DNA of 64,000 nt from Streptomyces sp. GESEQ-35 (GCF_017948485.1 NZ_JAFFSX010000029.1:62001-126000), one strand, 5' to 3'. Shown: positions 14,982 through 24,370, counted from the first letter of the stretch. The notes: generated by a model from the sequence alone, not told the origin. Numbers and translations: made by a program.

Positions 14982-15830
14982 GTGGACATTTCTCGCACCC
15001 GGCCGCGCGTCGGCCACATCCAGTTCCTGAACTGCTTGCCCCTTTACTGGGGGCTCGCGAGAACCGGCACCCTCCTCGATTTCGAGCTGACCAAGGACAC
15101 GCCGGAGAAGCTCAGCGAGCGGCTGGTGCGCGGAGACCTCGACATCGGGCCCATCACGCTCGTCGAGTTCCTGCGCAACGCCGACGACCTGGTCGCCTTC
15201 CCGGACATCGCCGTCGGCTGCGACGGACCCGTGATGTCCTGCGTGATCGTCTCGCAGCTCCCGCTGGACCGGCTGGACGGGGCCCGGGTCGCCCTCGGTT
15301 CGACCTCGCGCACCTCGGTCCGCCTCGCCCAGTTGCTGCTCGCCGACCGTTACGGCGTACGGCCCGAGTACTACACGTGCCCGCCCGACCTCAGCCTGAT
15401 GATGCAGGAGGCCGACGCGGCCGTACTCATCGGGGACGCCGCCCTGCGCGCCAACCTGCTCGACGGGCCGCGGTTCGGCCTTGAGGTGCACGACCTCGGC
15501 GCGCTGTGGAAGGAGTGGACGGGGCTGCCGTTCGTCTTCGCGGTGTGGGCCGCCCGACGCGACTACCTCGAACGCGAGCCGGTCATCACCCGACAGGTCC
15601 ACGAGGCCTTCCTCGCCTCCCGCAACCTCTCCCTCGACGAGGTCGGCAAGGTCGCCGAACAGGCGGCCCGCTGGGAGGCCTTCGACGAACGGACCCTGGA
15701 GCAGTACTTCACGACCCTCGACTTCCGCTTCGGGGGCCCGCAGCTGGAGGCGGTCGCCGAGTTCGCACGCCGCGTCGGTCCGACGACCGGCTTCCCGGCG
15801 GACGTGAAGGTGGATCTGTTGCAGCCGTAG
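14982..15830 (+). CDS. mqnA: Chorismate dehydratase MqnA
   Basis: First committed enzyme of the futalosine menaquinone pathway; it dehydrates chorismate to 3-(1-carboxyvinyloxy)benzoate. The 282-aa protein has the periplasmic-binding-protein-like fold of the MqnA/MqnD family: RVGHIQFLNCLPLYWGL at the start, DIGPITLVEFLRN, SRTSVRLAQLLL and ALWKEWTGLPFVFAVWAA. No convincing ribosome site precedes GTG 14982; TAGTCT at 14970-14975 might be a -10 box for a leaderless message. It is far from mqnE and mqnC but on the same strand. Confidence 0.95.
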   Translation: MDISRTRPRVGHIQFLNCLPLYWGLARTGTLLDFELTKDTPEKLSERLVRGDLDIGPITLVEFLRNADDLVAFPDIAVGCDGPVMSCVIVSQLPLDRLDGARVALGSTSRTSVRLAQLLLADRYGVRPEYYTCPPDLSLMMQEADAAVLIGDAALRANLLDGPRFGLEVHDLGALWKEWTGLPFVFAVWAARRDYLEREPVITRQVHEAFLASRNLSLDEVGKVAEQAARWEAFDERTLEQYFTTLDFRFGGPQLEAVAEFARRVGPTTGFPADVKVDLLQP

Positions 15831-15888
15831 GAGCGTCTGGACCAATAGGCTCCCGGTTGGCGCAGGCGTACGGGGAAAAGGGGGCGCC

Positions 15889-17556
15889 ATGCAACCGCTC
15901 GACGTCGACGAACCCACCGCCGTGGGTCCCTACCGGCTGCTCGGCCGGCTCGGCTCCGGCGGCATGGGCCGGGTCTACCTGGGCCGCAGCTCCGGCGGCC
16001 GCACGGTCGCGGTCAAGATCGTGCACCCGCACTTCGCGCTCGACGAGGAGTTCCGCGCCCGTTTCCGGCGCGAGGTCGAGGCCGCGCGCCGGGTGGGCGG
16101 AGCGTGGACCGCGCCGGTGCTGGACGCCGATCCCGACGCGCGGGTGCCGTGGGTGGCCACGGGGTACGCGGCGGGCCCGTCGCTGACCGCGGCGGTCGCG
16201 GACGTGGGTCCGTTGCCCCCGCATTCCGTACGGGCCTTGGGTGCGGGTCTGGCCGAGGCGCTGGCGGCCGTGCACGAACTGGGCCTGGTCCACCGGGATG
16301 TGAAGCCCTCGAACGTGCTGCTCACCCTCGACGGGCCGCTGTTGATCGACTTCGGGATCGCGCGGGCCACGGACGGTACGGCGTCCCTCACGTCGACCGG
16401 CGTCTCGATCGGCTCGCCCGGCTATATGTCGCCCGAGCAGATCCTCGGCAAGAGCGTCACGGGCGCGGCGGACGTCTTCTCGCTGGGGGCGGTGCTGGCG
16501 TACGCGGCGATGGGCGAGCCGCCGTTCCCCGGTGACTCGTCGGCGGCGCTGCTCTACAAGGTCGTGCACGAGGAGCCCGAACTCGGTTCCATGACAGGGG
16601 ACTTGCGGGAGTTGACGGCGGCTTGTCTGACGAAGGACCCGGGTGGGAGACCCGCGCCTGGTGAGGTGGCGCGGCGGTTGGCTCCCGAGGGTGCGGCTCG
16701 GCTGGTCGCGGGTGGGTGGCTGCCGGGGGCGCTGGTCGAGCAGGTCAGTCGTAGTGCCGTACAGCTGCTGAATCTTGACGCGGTCGGGGAGCGGCCGTCC
16801 GGGCCGGTGGGGTTCAGCAGTCCGTCGGTGGGCTCCGGCAGTCCGTCGGTGGGGGAGTTCGGGCCGCCGCCTGTCATGAGCCCGCCGTCTGTTTCGGTGC
16901 CTGAGCAGCGTGACGCTTCCGTGCCTGAGCCGCGTGACGCCGAACCGGGGGCCGCCCAGCCGCCCGGCAAGCTCTCCGTCTCCGTCGCGGCGACGTCGGC
17001 GCCGGGGGCCGGTGGGCGTGGGCGTCGGCTGAGTTGCACGGTGGCTCTCGCGGTCGCCGGAGCGCTGGCTGCGGTGACGGTCGGGTCGGTGTTCGTGTTC
17101 GACCTGCTGCCGGGCAACGGCCAGGGCGACGGGGGCAGTTCGGACACCCAGGCCAGCCCTTCGGCCGGCGGGAGCGAGACCGAGTCGCCGGGTGCCGGCG
17201 GGTCCGCCGTCCCCGCCGCCTACCTCGGCACCTGGGAGGGCCAGGCCACCGGGCTCGGCGGCAGCCTGCCCATGGGGACCTTCCGGCTCACCGTCCACAA
17301 GGCGGACGTGGGCGAGGAGTTGGGCCGACTCCGGCAGACCGATCAGCTCGGCCTGGCCTGTAATGACGTACTGACCCTGAAGAGCGTGTCCGAGAAGCAG
17401 ATCGTGGCGACGTCCGTGGGGGCGGAGGGCAATCACTCGGGGTGCAGTCAGGCCGCGGCGACGGTTCGGATCACTCCGGTCGGGGACGATCTCAACTACC
17501 GGTCGGACAGCGCGGAGTCGGGGAATCCGACGTCCCGGATGTCGAAGATCAAGTAA
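15889..17556 (+). CDS. Membrane-anchored Ser/Thr protein kinase
   Basis: A eukaryotic-type kinase of 555 aa. Residues 14-275 form the kinase domain: glycine loop GRLGSGGMGRVYLG, catalytic Lys43 in VAVKI, HRDVKPSN at 135-142, DFG at 154-156 and GSPGYMSPEQ. A Pro/Ser/Glu-rich linker follows, then one membrane helix near 385-405 and an extracellular domain of about 130 residues with two cysteines (LACNDV and SGCSQA). No PASTA repeats. It lies 58 nt after mqnA; targets are unknown. Confidence 0.92.
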   Translation: MQPLDVDEPTAVGPYRLLGRLGSGGMGRVYLGRSSGGRTVAVKIVHPHFALDEEFRARFRREVEAARRVGGAWTAPVLDADPDARVPWVATGYAAGPSLTAAVADVGPLPPHSVRALGAGLAEALAAVHELGLVHRDVKPSNVLLTLDGPLLIDFGIARATDGTASLTSTGVSIGSPGYMSPEQILGKSVTGAADVFSLGAVLAYAAMGEPPFPGDSSAALLYKVVHEEPELGSMTGDLRELTAACLTKDPGGRPAPGEVARRLAPEGAARLVAGGWLPGALVEQVSRSAVQLLNLDAVGERPSGPVGFSSPSVGSGSPSVGEFGPPPVMSPPSVSVPEQRDASVPEPRDAEPGAAQPPGKLSVSVAATSAPGAGGRGRRLSCTVALAVAGALAAVTVGSVFVFDLLPGNGQGDGGSSDTQASPSAGGSETESPGAGGSAVPAAYLGTWEGQATGLGGSLPMGTFRLTVHKADVGEELGRLRQTDQLGLACNDVLTLKSVSEKQIVATSVGAEGNHSGCSQAAATVRITPVGDDLNYRSDSAESGNPTSRMSKIK

Positions 17557-17773
17557 CGGCCGCACTGTCAGGACATCTTTCGTCCATTCCTCCCCACGGT
17601 TCCGTATGTCAGACAACCATTCGTGAAGCACGCTCATCTAAGACGGCGAATCACCCGCAATTCGCCGGAGGCTTGCCGAGAATGGTCAGTCCGAGCCTGT
17701 CCTTGGCCGGTTCCCTGAGTGGAAGTGGCTTTACTCACAGGAACGCAAACCGCCGACCGGACAGGGACAGGGT

Positions 17774-20365
17774 GTGAACCCGACCACCCGTCCCGAGCGG
17801 ACGCAACAGGCGACCCCCGCACCGCAGTCGCCCGGAGCCGCGCACGGTCCCTGGACACGGCTCCGCCTCCGCCTGCCGGGCCGGCCCACCGGTCCGGCCC
17901 CCACCGCCGCTCTGCTCGCCGCGGCCCTCACCGTCACCGTCCTGTGCGCCGGCGACATCGTTGCCCGCAGCTACCCCTTCGGCTTCCGTACCCGCAGCGT
18001 CAACGACCTCGGCAACCAGTACGTACCCTTCCACGCCCACCTGTGGGACCTGCTGCACGGACGGGCCGACGGCGGTCTCCTCGTCAACTGGCAGTCCGGC
18101 TACGGCTCCAGCTTCCTCCCCGACCTCGGTACCTACGTCAGCAGCCCGTTCGCCCTGCTCGTGGGGGTGTTCCCGCGGGACGAGATCGACCTCGCGGTGT
18201 ATGTGATCACCCTGCTGAAAGTGGCGTCCGCCGGGGCCGCCATGGCCTGGCTGCTGCTCAGGATGCGCCCCGGCCGCTGGTGGGTGGCGGGGCTGCTCGG
18301 AGCGTCGTACGCCTTGTGCGGCTGGACCCTGGCGACGTCCGTCTACAACACGATGTGGCTCGACGGCCTCATCGCCCTGCCGCTGCTGTGCCTGGTCGGT
18401 GAGTGGACGCTCGACGACCGGCGCCGGGTTCTCGGTGTGGTGGTCGTGGCGGTCGCCTGGATCGCCAACTTCTATACGGCGTACATGGCCACGCTCGCCG
18501 TGGGTCTGGTGCTGCTGCTCCGGCTCTGGCTCGCCGACTCACCGGTGCGGCAGAAGCTCGCGGCCGCGGGCCGGGCGGCCCTGACCGTCGCACTCGGCGT
18601 GGGCCTGGCGGCTCCGCTCGTGGTGGTCGTGTACTTCGGCACCAAGCACGCCTACCCCGGCATGGTCCGGACGTTCGTGCCCGCACCGACGGAAGACCTG
18701 CTGGCCCGGCTGCTGCCGACGACGTACAGCTTCGGCTCGCCCGCCGTGTACGTCGGCATGACAGCGCTGCTGCTCGCCCTCGCCCTGCCCTTCCACCGAA
18801 AGGTCCCGCGCCGGGTCCGCTACGGCTGGACGCTGCTCGTGGCCGCCGTCGCGCTGTCGCTCCAGTGGGGCCCGACCCACCTTCTCTGGCACGCCTTCTC
18901 CACCCCGAACGGCAGCCCGTACCGCCAGACCTTCGTGCTCTGCGGGCTGCTGGTGATCGCCGCGTGGCATGCGCTGTCGTACGGCCCTCCCGGCCTGCGT
19001 GCGCTGGGTGCGGCGGGTGGGCTGCTGGTGCTGGTCATCGCCGTCGCGATCGGCAGTGCGCTGACGGACCGCTCCTTCATCCTGCCGCTCACGCTGCTCG
19101 CCGCCGTGGGCGCACTGGGCGGGCTGGCCCTGCTCGCCCAACGCCCCGCCAAGCGCCCCGCTCTGATGGCGGGGCTGGCCGTGACCCTGCTCCTGGGCAC
19201 GCAGCTCGGCGAGGCCACCGCCACCTCCGCGGTGGCCACCCGGCTGCGCTTCGGGCACCTGGACGACTACGCGCCCTGGGGAGACCGGCAGCAGCAACAG
19301 GCGGACGCGATCGCCGAGGCCGACGGCTGGCCCCGGTACCGGACCGACCCGGGCCGGGAGCAGACCGTCGGCAACGACCCGCTGATGGTGGGCGGTCAGG
19401 GCGCCCAGTACTACAGCAGCCTGACCTCCGACGTCCTCAGCCGCACGCTCATCGCCCTCGGCGACGGCTACACCTCGCGCGGCCGCAACATCCAGAGCCT
19501 GGACAACGCCGTCACGGACGCGATCTTCTCCGTCGGCGCGCGGGTGCACTCCCCGCCGGACCCGCATCAGGGATGGTTCCCGCAGGACGGCAGCAAGGTG
19601 ACCGTGTCCCGGCAGGAGGTGCCGCCCCTGGTGACGGTACGGCCGTCCGGCGGCGCGGGCGTCTCCGCCTTCGGTCCGTCGGCGTACCGCAATCAGGAAC
19701 TGCTGCTGGGCGCCCGGGTGTACACCGTGCCCCGCATCAAGCGCGTCGAGACTTCCGCCAGGTCGACGATCACCACCACCTGCCCGGCCGGCAGCGAGGC
19801 GTACCTCTGGGCCCCGCGCTTCTCGGGCACCGCGAGCATCACCGGCTCGGACACCCCCGGGCGCTTCCGGTCCGACCCCGGGACCAAGATCGCCGCGATG
19901 GAGCGGCTCGGCACGGTCCCGGCCTCCGGACGGCTCCGCATCGAGCTGTCCCCGAACCGGCCGGGCGTCGTCGCGGACGGAGCGGTCGGCTGTCTGGACA
20001 CCGCGCGCCTGCGGGCGGCCGTCGACCGGCTCAGGACCACCGGCGCCACGAAGGTGACCGTCTCCGACGGCACGATCCGTGCCGAACTCCCCGCCGGCAG
20101 CAAGGGAACCGCGGTGGTCGCGGCACCCCGCATCGCCGGGTGGCGGTGCACGACGGGCGACGCCGACGCCGTACCCGCACGGCAGTACTACGGCCTGATC
20201 GCCGTGCCCCTGGACGGCTCCTCGACCAGCCTCACCTGCACTTTCCACCCACCGGGCCTGCGACTGGGCGGAGCAGTGGGGGCCGCGTCCCTGCTGACCC
20301 TCATCGTCCTCGGCACCTTCGCCGCCGTCAGGCGACGGCGCGCACACGACCACGCGAGCGCATGA
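17774..20365 (+). CDS. YfhO-family GT-C glycosyltransferase-like membrane protein
   Basis: An 863-aa polytopic membrane protein of the YfhO family. The first helix (residues about 40-60) is followed by an extracytoplasmic loop and about a dozen more helices to residue 480, then a large beta-rich exterior domain and a last helix near residue 845. In Bacillus and Listeria, YfhO proteins move a sugar from undecaprenyl phosphate onto teichoic acids, working with a GtrB-like synthase and a GtrA-like flippase; both kinds of gene follow here. Streptomyces has other anionic wall polymers, so the acceptor is open. GTG start follows GACAGGGACAGG. Confidence 0.82.
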   Translation: MNPTTRPERTQQATPAPQSPGAAHGPWTRLRLRLPGRPTGPAPTAALLAAALTVTVLCAGDIVARSYPFGFRTRSVNDLGNQYVPFHAHLWDLLHGRADGGLLVNWQSGYGSSFLPDLGTYVSSPFALLVGVFPRDEIDLAVYVITLLKVASAGAAMAWLLLRMRPGRWWVAGLLGASYALCGWTLATSVYNTMWLDGLIALPLLCLVGEWTLDDRRRVLGVVVVAVAWIANFYTAYMATLAVGLVLLLRLWLADSPVRQKLAAAGRAALTVALGVGLAAPLVVVVYFGTKHAYPGMVRTFVPAPTEDLLARLLPTTYSFGSPAVYVGMTALLLALALPFHRKVPRRVRYGWTLLVAAVALSLQWGPTHLLWHAFSTPNGSPYRQTFVLCGLLVIAAWHALSYGPPGLRALGAAGGLLVLVIAVAIGSALTDRSFILPLTLLAAVGALGGLALLAQRPAKRPALMAGLAVTLLLGTQLGEATATSAVATRLRFGHLDDYAPWGDRQQQQADAIAEADGWPRYRTDPGREQTVGNDPLMVGGQGAQYYSSLTSDVLSRTLIALGDGYTSRGRNIQSLDNAVTDAIFSVGARVHSPPDPHQGWFPQDGSKVTVSRQEVPPLVTVRPSGGAGVSAFGPSAYRNQELLLGARVYTVPRIKRVETSARSTITTTCPAGSEAYLWAPRFSGTASITGSDTPGRFRSDPGTKIAAMERLGTVPASGRLRIELSPNRPGVVADGAVGCLDTARLRAAVDRLRTTGATKVTVSDGTIRAELPAGSKGTAVVAAPRIAGWRCTTGDADAVPARQYYGLIAVPLDGSSTSLTCTFHPPGLRLGGAVGAASLLTLIVLGTFAAVRRRRAHDHASA

Positions 20366-20406
20366 CCACCGCTCTCTGACCGAATCCCACGGGGAGAACT
20401 CGCACC

Positions 20407-21390
20407 ATGCTGATATCGATCGTCGCACCCTGTTACAACGAAGAAGACGTCATAAGCCGATTCCACGACGCGGTCCAGAAGATCGCGGAAGAACTCCTGC
20501 CGCTCGGCCACGACATGGAATTCGTGTACGTCGACGACGGCAGCCGCGACCGGACTCTCGCCGAATTGCAGCGACTGTCCGAACTCGACGCGCGGGTACG
20601 GTACGTCTCCTTCAGCCGTAACTTCGGCAAGGAGGCGGCGCTGCTCGCCGGCCTGCGCCACGCCTCGGGTGACGCCGTGGTCGTCATGGACGCGGACCTC
20701 CAGCACCCGCCGGAACTGATCCACCGCATGGTCGAGTTGCACGCACAGGGCCACGACCAGGTCATCGCCAAACGCACCAGGACCGGCGACCGGATCACCC
20801 GCACGGTCACCGCCCGCCTCTACTACCGCCTCATCAACCGCCTCGTGGATGTCGAACTGGTCGACGGCGTGGGCGACTTCCGTCTGCTCTCCCGGCGTGT
20901 GGTGGACGCGATCGTGGACCTCACCGAGTACAACCGCTTCTCCAAGGGCCTGTTCGCCTGGGTGGGTTACCCCAGCACCACCTTCGAGTACGAGAACGCC
21001 GTACGCACCCACGGCCGCAGCTCCTGGAGCTTCCGCAGCCTGCTCAACTACGGGCTCGACGGCCTGCTCTCCTTCAACAACCGGCCGTTGCGCGCCGCGC
21101 TCTACCTCGGCATGGGGCTGCTGCTGGTCACCGGGTTGTACACGGCGTGGATCGTGGGCGCCGCTATCGTCAACGGAGTGGAGACACCCGGCTATGTCAC
21201 GATCATCACGGCCGTCACCGCCGCCGCCGCGATGCAAATGATCATGCTGGGGATCATCGGTGAGTACACGGGCCGGATCTACTACGAGGTCAAGGGGCGC
21301 CCGCACTTCCTGGTGAAGGCGACAAATGTGAAGCGAGTCCAGCACCAGGCGCCCTGCGGCGGGCACCCGACCAAGGATCTCATTCCCTGA
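20407..21390 (+). CDS. GtrB/CsbB-type polyprenyl-phosphate glycosyltransferase (GT2)
   Basis: A 327-aa GT2 enzyme that loads a sugar from a nucleotide donor onto undecaprenyl phosphate on the cytoplasmic side. The catalytic domain shows VDDGSRDRTLAEL near residues 45-57 and DADLQHPPELIHRM near 98-111, the DPM1-like metal site. Two C-terminal membrane helices (ALYLGMGLLLVTGLYTAWIV and the ITAVTAAAAMQMIMLGIIG region) fit the GtrB/CsbB subfamily. GGGGAG precedes the ATG. It overlaps the GtrA gene by one base. Confidence 0.92.
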   Translation: MLISIVAPCYNEEDVISRFHDAVQKIAEELLPLGHDMEFVYVDDGSRDRTLAELQRLSELDARVRYVSFSRNFGKEAALLAGLRHASGDAVVVMDADLQHPPELIHRMVELHAQGHDQVIAKRTRTGDRITRTVTARLYYRLINRLVDVELVDGVGDFRLLSRRVVDAIVDLTEYNRFSKGLFAWVGYPSTTFEYENAVRTHGRSSWSFRSLLNYGLDGLLSFNNRPLRAALYLGMGLLLVTGLYTAWIVGAAIVNGVETPGYVTIITAVTAAAAMQMIMLGIIGEYTGRIYYEVKGRPHFLVKATNVKRVQHQAPCGGHPTKDLIP

Positions 21391-21821
21391 TGAGCACGAG
21401 CACGAGCACGAGCACCGCGGCACGGGAGGCGCGCCCGATATCGGGCCAGATCCTCGTCTTCGCCATTGTCGGTGTCATCAACACCGGGACGTACTACGGC
21501 CTTTACCTGCTCCTCCTCCCGCACCTGCCCTACATGGCCGCACATCTCCTCGCATCCGCCCTCAGCATGGTCGGATCCTTCTTCCTGAACACCCGCTTCA
21601 CCTACCGGACCCGGCCGACCTGGCGGAAGTTCCTGCTGTTCCCCCTCACGAACGCCACGAGCTTCGTCGTCACGACGGCAGGCGTGTACGTCATCGTCGA
21701 CATCCTTCACGCCGGGAGCCGATTCGCCCCGCTCCTCGCATCGATGGTGGCGATTCCGGCGACCTTCGTCGTCTCCCGCACGATCATGCTGCCGCGTAGT
21801 CAAGAGGATCTGCCGGCGTGA
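21390..21821 (+). CDS. GtrA-family putative lipid-linked sugar flippase
   Basis: A 143-residue protein with four membrane helices, the GtrA/GtcA family proposed to flip polyprenyl-phosphate sugars. It opens with a short Ser/Thr repeat encoded by GAGCAC hexamers, then ILVFAIVGVINTGTYYGLYL and later SFFLNTRFTYR and FVVSRTIMLP, all characteristic. Start and stop overlap the neighbours (TGATG with the GT2 gene; GTGA with the peptidase gene), so the cluster is tightly coupled. Confidence 0.9.
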   Translation: MSTSTSTSTAAREARPISGQILVFAIVGVINTGTYYGLYLLLLPHLPYMAAHLLASALSMVGSFFLNTRFTYRTRPTWRKFLLFPLTNATSFVVTTAGVYVIVDILHAGSRFAPLLASMVAIPATFVVSRTIMLPRSQEDLPA

Positions 21822-22549
21822 GCACCGTTTCGCTGATCGCCGTCGCCGCGCTGTGGGGCGCTGCCGCGGGGGTGTTCCTGCCCCGCGCCGCCTACCGCCT
21901 CTCCGTCCCGTCGGAGGAGGAATGGCGGGAGCGGTGTCCGGGCGGGCATGCGATCCGGGGATGGATCGGGCGGGCGCGCTGCGGAGAGTGCACGGATGAT
22001 CCGTCGTACGGTCCCTCCGTCCCGCTCCTCTCCCTCGCCACCGCCCTCGTCTGCGCCGCCCTGGCCGCCGCCACCGACACCCGCCCCGAACTCGCCGTAT
22101 GGCTCCTCCTCGCGCCGGTCGGCGTCCTCCTCGCGGTCGTCGACTTCCGGGTGCAGCGGCTGCCCGACGCCCTGACTCTCCCGCTCGCGGTCGCGGCGCT
22201 CGTCCTCCTCGGTGCGGTCGCGCTCGTCCCCGAGCACACCGGGGACTGGCTCACCGCCCTCCTCGGCGCCCTCTCCCTCGGCAGCGGCTACTTCGTCCTT
22301 TTCCTCATCAACCCCGGCGGCATGGGCTTCGGGGACGTCAAGCTGGCGCTCGGGACGGGCGCCGTGCTCGGCTGGTACGGCTGGGCGACCGTGATGCTCG
22401 GCACCCTCGCCGGGTTCCTGCTGGGGGCGCTGTACGGCGGTGTGCTCGTCGTCGCGCGGAAAGCGGGCCGCAAGACGGCGATTCCGTTCGGGCCGTTCCT
22501 GATCGCCGGCGCGTACGTCGGGCTGCTGATCGGTGCGTACACGGCCTGA
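21818..22549 (+). CDS. A24-family prepilin peptidase-like membrane protease
   Basis: A 243-aa polytopic membrane protein of the type IV prepilin peptidase (aspartyl protease) family. Both catalytic regions are present: VVDFRVQRLPDALTLPL (first Asp) and GGMGFGDVKLALG (GxGD). The N-terminal cytoplasmic part has CPGGH and RARCGEC, a degenerate form of the four-Cys zinc motif of the N-methylating long form. Its GTG overlaps the GtrA stop by 4 nt although function seems unrelated. No pilin genes are in the window; tad-type pili elsewhere are the likely client. Confidence 0.85.
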   Translation: MSTVSLIAVAALWGAAAGVFLPRAAYRLSVPSEEEWRERCPGGHAIRGWIGRARCGECTDDPSYGPSVPLLSLATALVCAALAAATDTRPELAVWLLLAPVGVLLAVVDFRVQRLPDALTLPLAVAALVLLGAVALVPEHTGDWLTALLGALSLGSGYFVLFLINPGGMGFGDVKLALGTGAVLGWYGWATVMLGTLAGFLLGALYGGVLVVARKAGRKTAIPFGPFLIAGAYVGLLIGAYTA

Positions 22550-22622
22550 CGTGGGGCGGGCTTCATGGCTGGCGTAGGCTGGCTGGGTCCGTCCACAACC
22601 CTTGACGAAAGGGACGCTCCCG

Positions 22623-23822
22623 GTGACCGAGAAGGCCGACCTTCAGTCCGTCCTCGACCGTGCCGCCGAGGGTGGGCGGATCACCCCCGAGGAGGCGCTC
22701 GACCTCTACCGCGACGCCCCGCTGCACGCGCTGGGTGCAGCCGCCGACGCCGTACGACGCCGCCGGTACGCCGGGACCGAGCACATCGCGACGTACATCA
22801 TCGAGCGCAACATCAACTACACGAACGTCTGCGTCACGGCCTGCAAGTTCTGCGCCTTCTACGCGGCCCCCAAGGACGCGGCCAAGGGCTGGACCCGCGA
22901 CCTCGACGACATCCTGCGGCGCTGTGCCGAGACCGTCGAGCTCGGCGGTACGCAGATCATGTTCCAGGGCGGCCACCACCCGGACTACGGCGTCGAGTAC
23001 TACGAGAAGCACTTCAAGGCGATCAAGGACGCGTTCCCGCAGCTGGTGATCCATTCGCTGGGCGCGTCCGAGGTCGAGCACATGGCCCGGATCAGCAAGG
23101 TGTCCGTGGAGGAGGCCATCTCGCGCATCCACGCCGCCGGCCTCGACTCCTTCGCCGGCGCCGGCGCGGAGCTGCTCCCCGCGCGCCCCCGCAAGGCCAT
23201 CGCGCCCCTCAAGGAGTCCGGCGAGCGCTGGCTGGAGATCATGGAGGCGGCGCACAAGCTGGGTGTGGAGTCGACGTCCACGATGCTCATGGGGACCGGC
23301 GAGACCAACGCCGAGCGCATCGAGCATCTGCGGATGATCCGCGAGGTGCAGGACCGGACGGGCGGCTTCCGGGCCTTCATCCCGTACACCTACCAGCCCG
23401 AGAACAACCATCTGAAGGGCCGCACGCAGGCGACGCTCTTCGAGTACCTGCGGATGATCGCCATCGCGCGGCTGTTCATGGACAACATCCAGCACATCCA
23501 GGGCTCGTGGCTGACCACCGGCAAGGAAGTCGGGCAGCTCTCCCTGCACTACGGCGCCGACGACCTCGGCTCGATCATGCTGGAGGAGAACGTCGTCTCC
23601 TCCGCCGGCGCCAAGCACCGCTCCAACCGCATGGAGATCATCGACCTGATCCGCAAGGCGGGACGCGTCCCGGCGCAGCGTGCGACGACGTACGAGCACC
23701 TCGTCGTCCACGACGACCCGGCGAACGACCCCGTCGACGAGCGCGTCATGTCCCACATCTCGTCCACCGCGATCGAGGGCGGCACCGCGCACCCCGAGCT
23801 GAAGCTGCTCGCTTCCAACTGA
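22623..23822 (+). CDS. mqnC: Cyclic dehypoxanthinylfutalosine synthase MqnC (radical SAM)
   Basis: Radical SAM enzyme that cyclises dehypoxanthine futalosine in menaquinone synthesis. The 399-aa protein has the cluster motif CVTACKFCAFYA (CxxxCxxC) near residue 75, then GGTQIMFQGGHHPDYGVEYY and SFAGAGAELLP, all characteristic. GTG at 22623 with AAAGGGA upstream is preferred over TTG at 22602. It is followed 7 nt later by a barrel-less amidohydrolase-like gene. Homologous to mqnE at 3213. Confidence 0.96.
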   Translation: MTEKADLQSVLDRAAEGGRITPEEALDLYRDAPLHALGAAADAVRRRRYAGTEHIATYIIERNINYTNVCVTACKFCAFYAAPKDAAKGWTRDLDDILRRCAETVELGGTQIMFQGGHHPDYGVEYYEKHFKAIKDAFPQLVIHSLGASEVEHMARISKVSVEEAISRIHAAGLDSFAGAGAELLPARPRKAIAPLKESGERWLEIMEAAHKLGVESTSTMLMGTGETNAERIEHLRMIREVQDRTGGFRAFIPYTYQPENNHLKGRTQATLFEYLRMIAIARLFMDNIQHIQGSWLTTGKEVGQLSLHYGADDLGSIMLEENVVSSAGAKHRSNRMEIIDLIRKAGRVPAQRATTYEHLVVHDDPANDPVDERVMSHISSTAIEGGTAHPELKLLASN

Positions 23823-23829
23823 TGTACGC

Positions 23830-24282
23830 GTGCTGACGATTCACGCGGCGGACGAAGTCCGGTACGCCTGGGAGGGCGGGGAGTCCGTCAAGGACGGTGC
23901 GGTCGTCGTCGACGGAGCCCAGGTCGCCGCCGTGGGGCCGCTCGCCGAGCTGACGGAGCGGTTCCCCGACGCGAGGGTACGGCGCTGGCCCGGCGGGGTG
24001 CTCGGGCCCGCGCGCGTGTACGAGGCCCCGCTCCCGGTCGCGCCGACACCGCGCGAACGCATGCACGCGGTGCTGAAGTCCGGGGCGGTGGCCGTCCTTG
24101 CCGAGTACGCCGACACACCCGAACTCCGGGCAGCGGCCGCACGGAACGACGTGGTCGTGCTGATGCGCACGCGTCCCACGGCGATCATCGTCGACGGCAG
24201 GGCGGACCTGGCCGTATTCGACGAGACGGGCGAGTGCATGGCGACGGTGTGCGCGGGCCGACTGGTCCACAGACGCCGCTAG
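23830..24282 (+). CDS. Imidazolonepropionase-like domain protein without catalytic barrel
   Basis: A 150-residue protein resembling only the beta-sandwich part of amidohydrolase-superfamily enzymes: an N-terminal half with the AWEGGESVKDGAVVVDGAQV pattern and a C-terminal half with IIVDGRADLAVFDETGE. The metal-binding HxH and the TIM barrel are absent. It follows mqnC by 7 nt, so it is probably co-transcribed. A deaminase-type amidohydrolase acts in some futalosine pathways, but this protein cannot catalyse by itself on sequence grounds. Function unknown. Confidence 0.7.
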   Translation: MLTIHAADEVRYAWEGGESVKDGAVVVDGAQVAAVGPLAELTERFPDARVRRWPGGVLGPARVYEAPLPVAPTPRERMHAVLKSGAVAVLAEYADTPELRAAAARNDVVVLMRTRPTAIIVDGRADLAVFDETGECMATVCAGRLVHRRR

Positions 24283-24287
24283 CTACA

Positions 24288-24370
24288 GCGCCCCGATAGG
24301 GGCGCGGGGCTGTGTCAATTTGCGGCTCCGCCGCGTGGGCGCGACCAGCCACGACGGCGCCGCAGACAAC
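24288..24370. repeat. Dispersed repeat copy (inverted) with hairpin
   Basis: GCGCCCC at 24288-24294 pairs with GGGGCGC at 24299-24305 around GATA; the following GCGACCAGCCACGACGGCGC (24341-24360) is the reverse complement of the repeat core seen near 892. It separates the convergent mqnC block and GH18-like gene and is a likely terminator. Confidence 0.8.

Noticed and set aside
21393..21416. Phase-variable hexamer repeat at the GtrA start
   Set aside because: The four GAGCAC units are six bases long, so slippage keeps the frame; it only varies a Ser/Thr tract.
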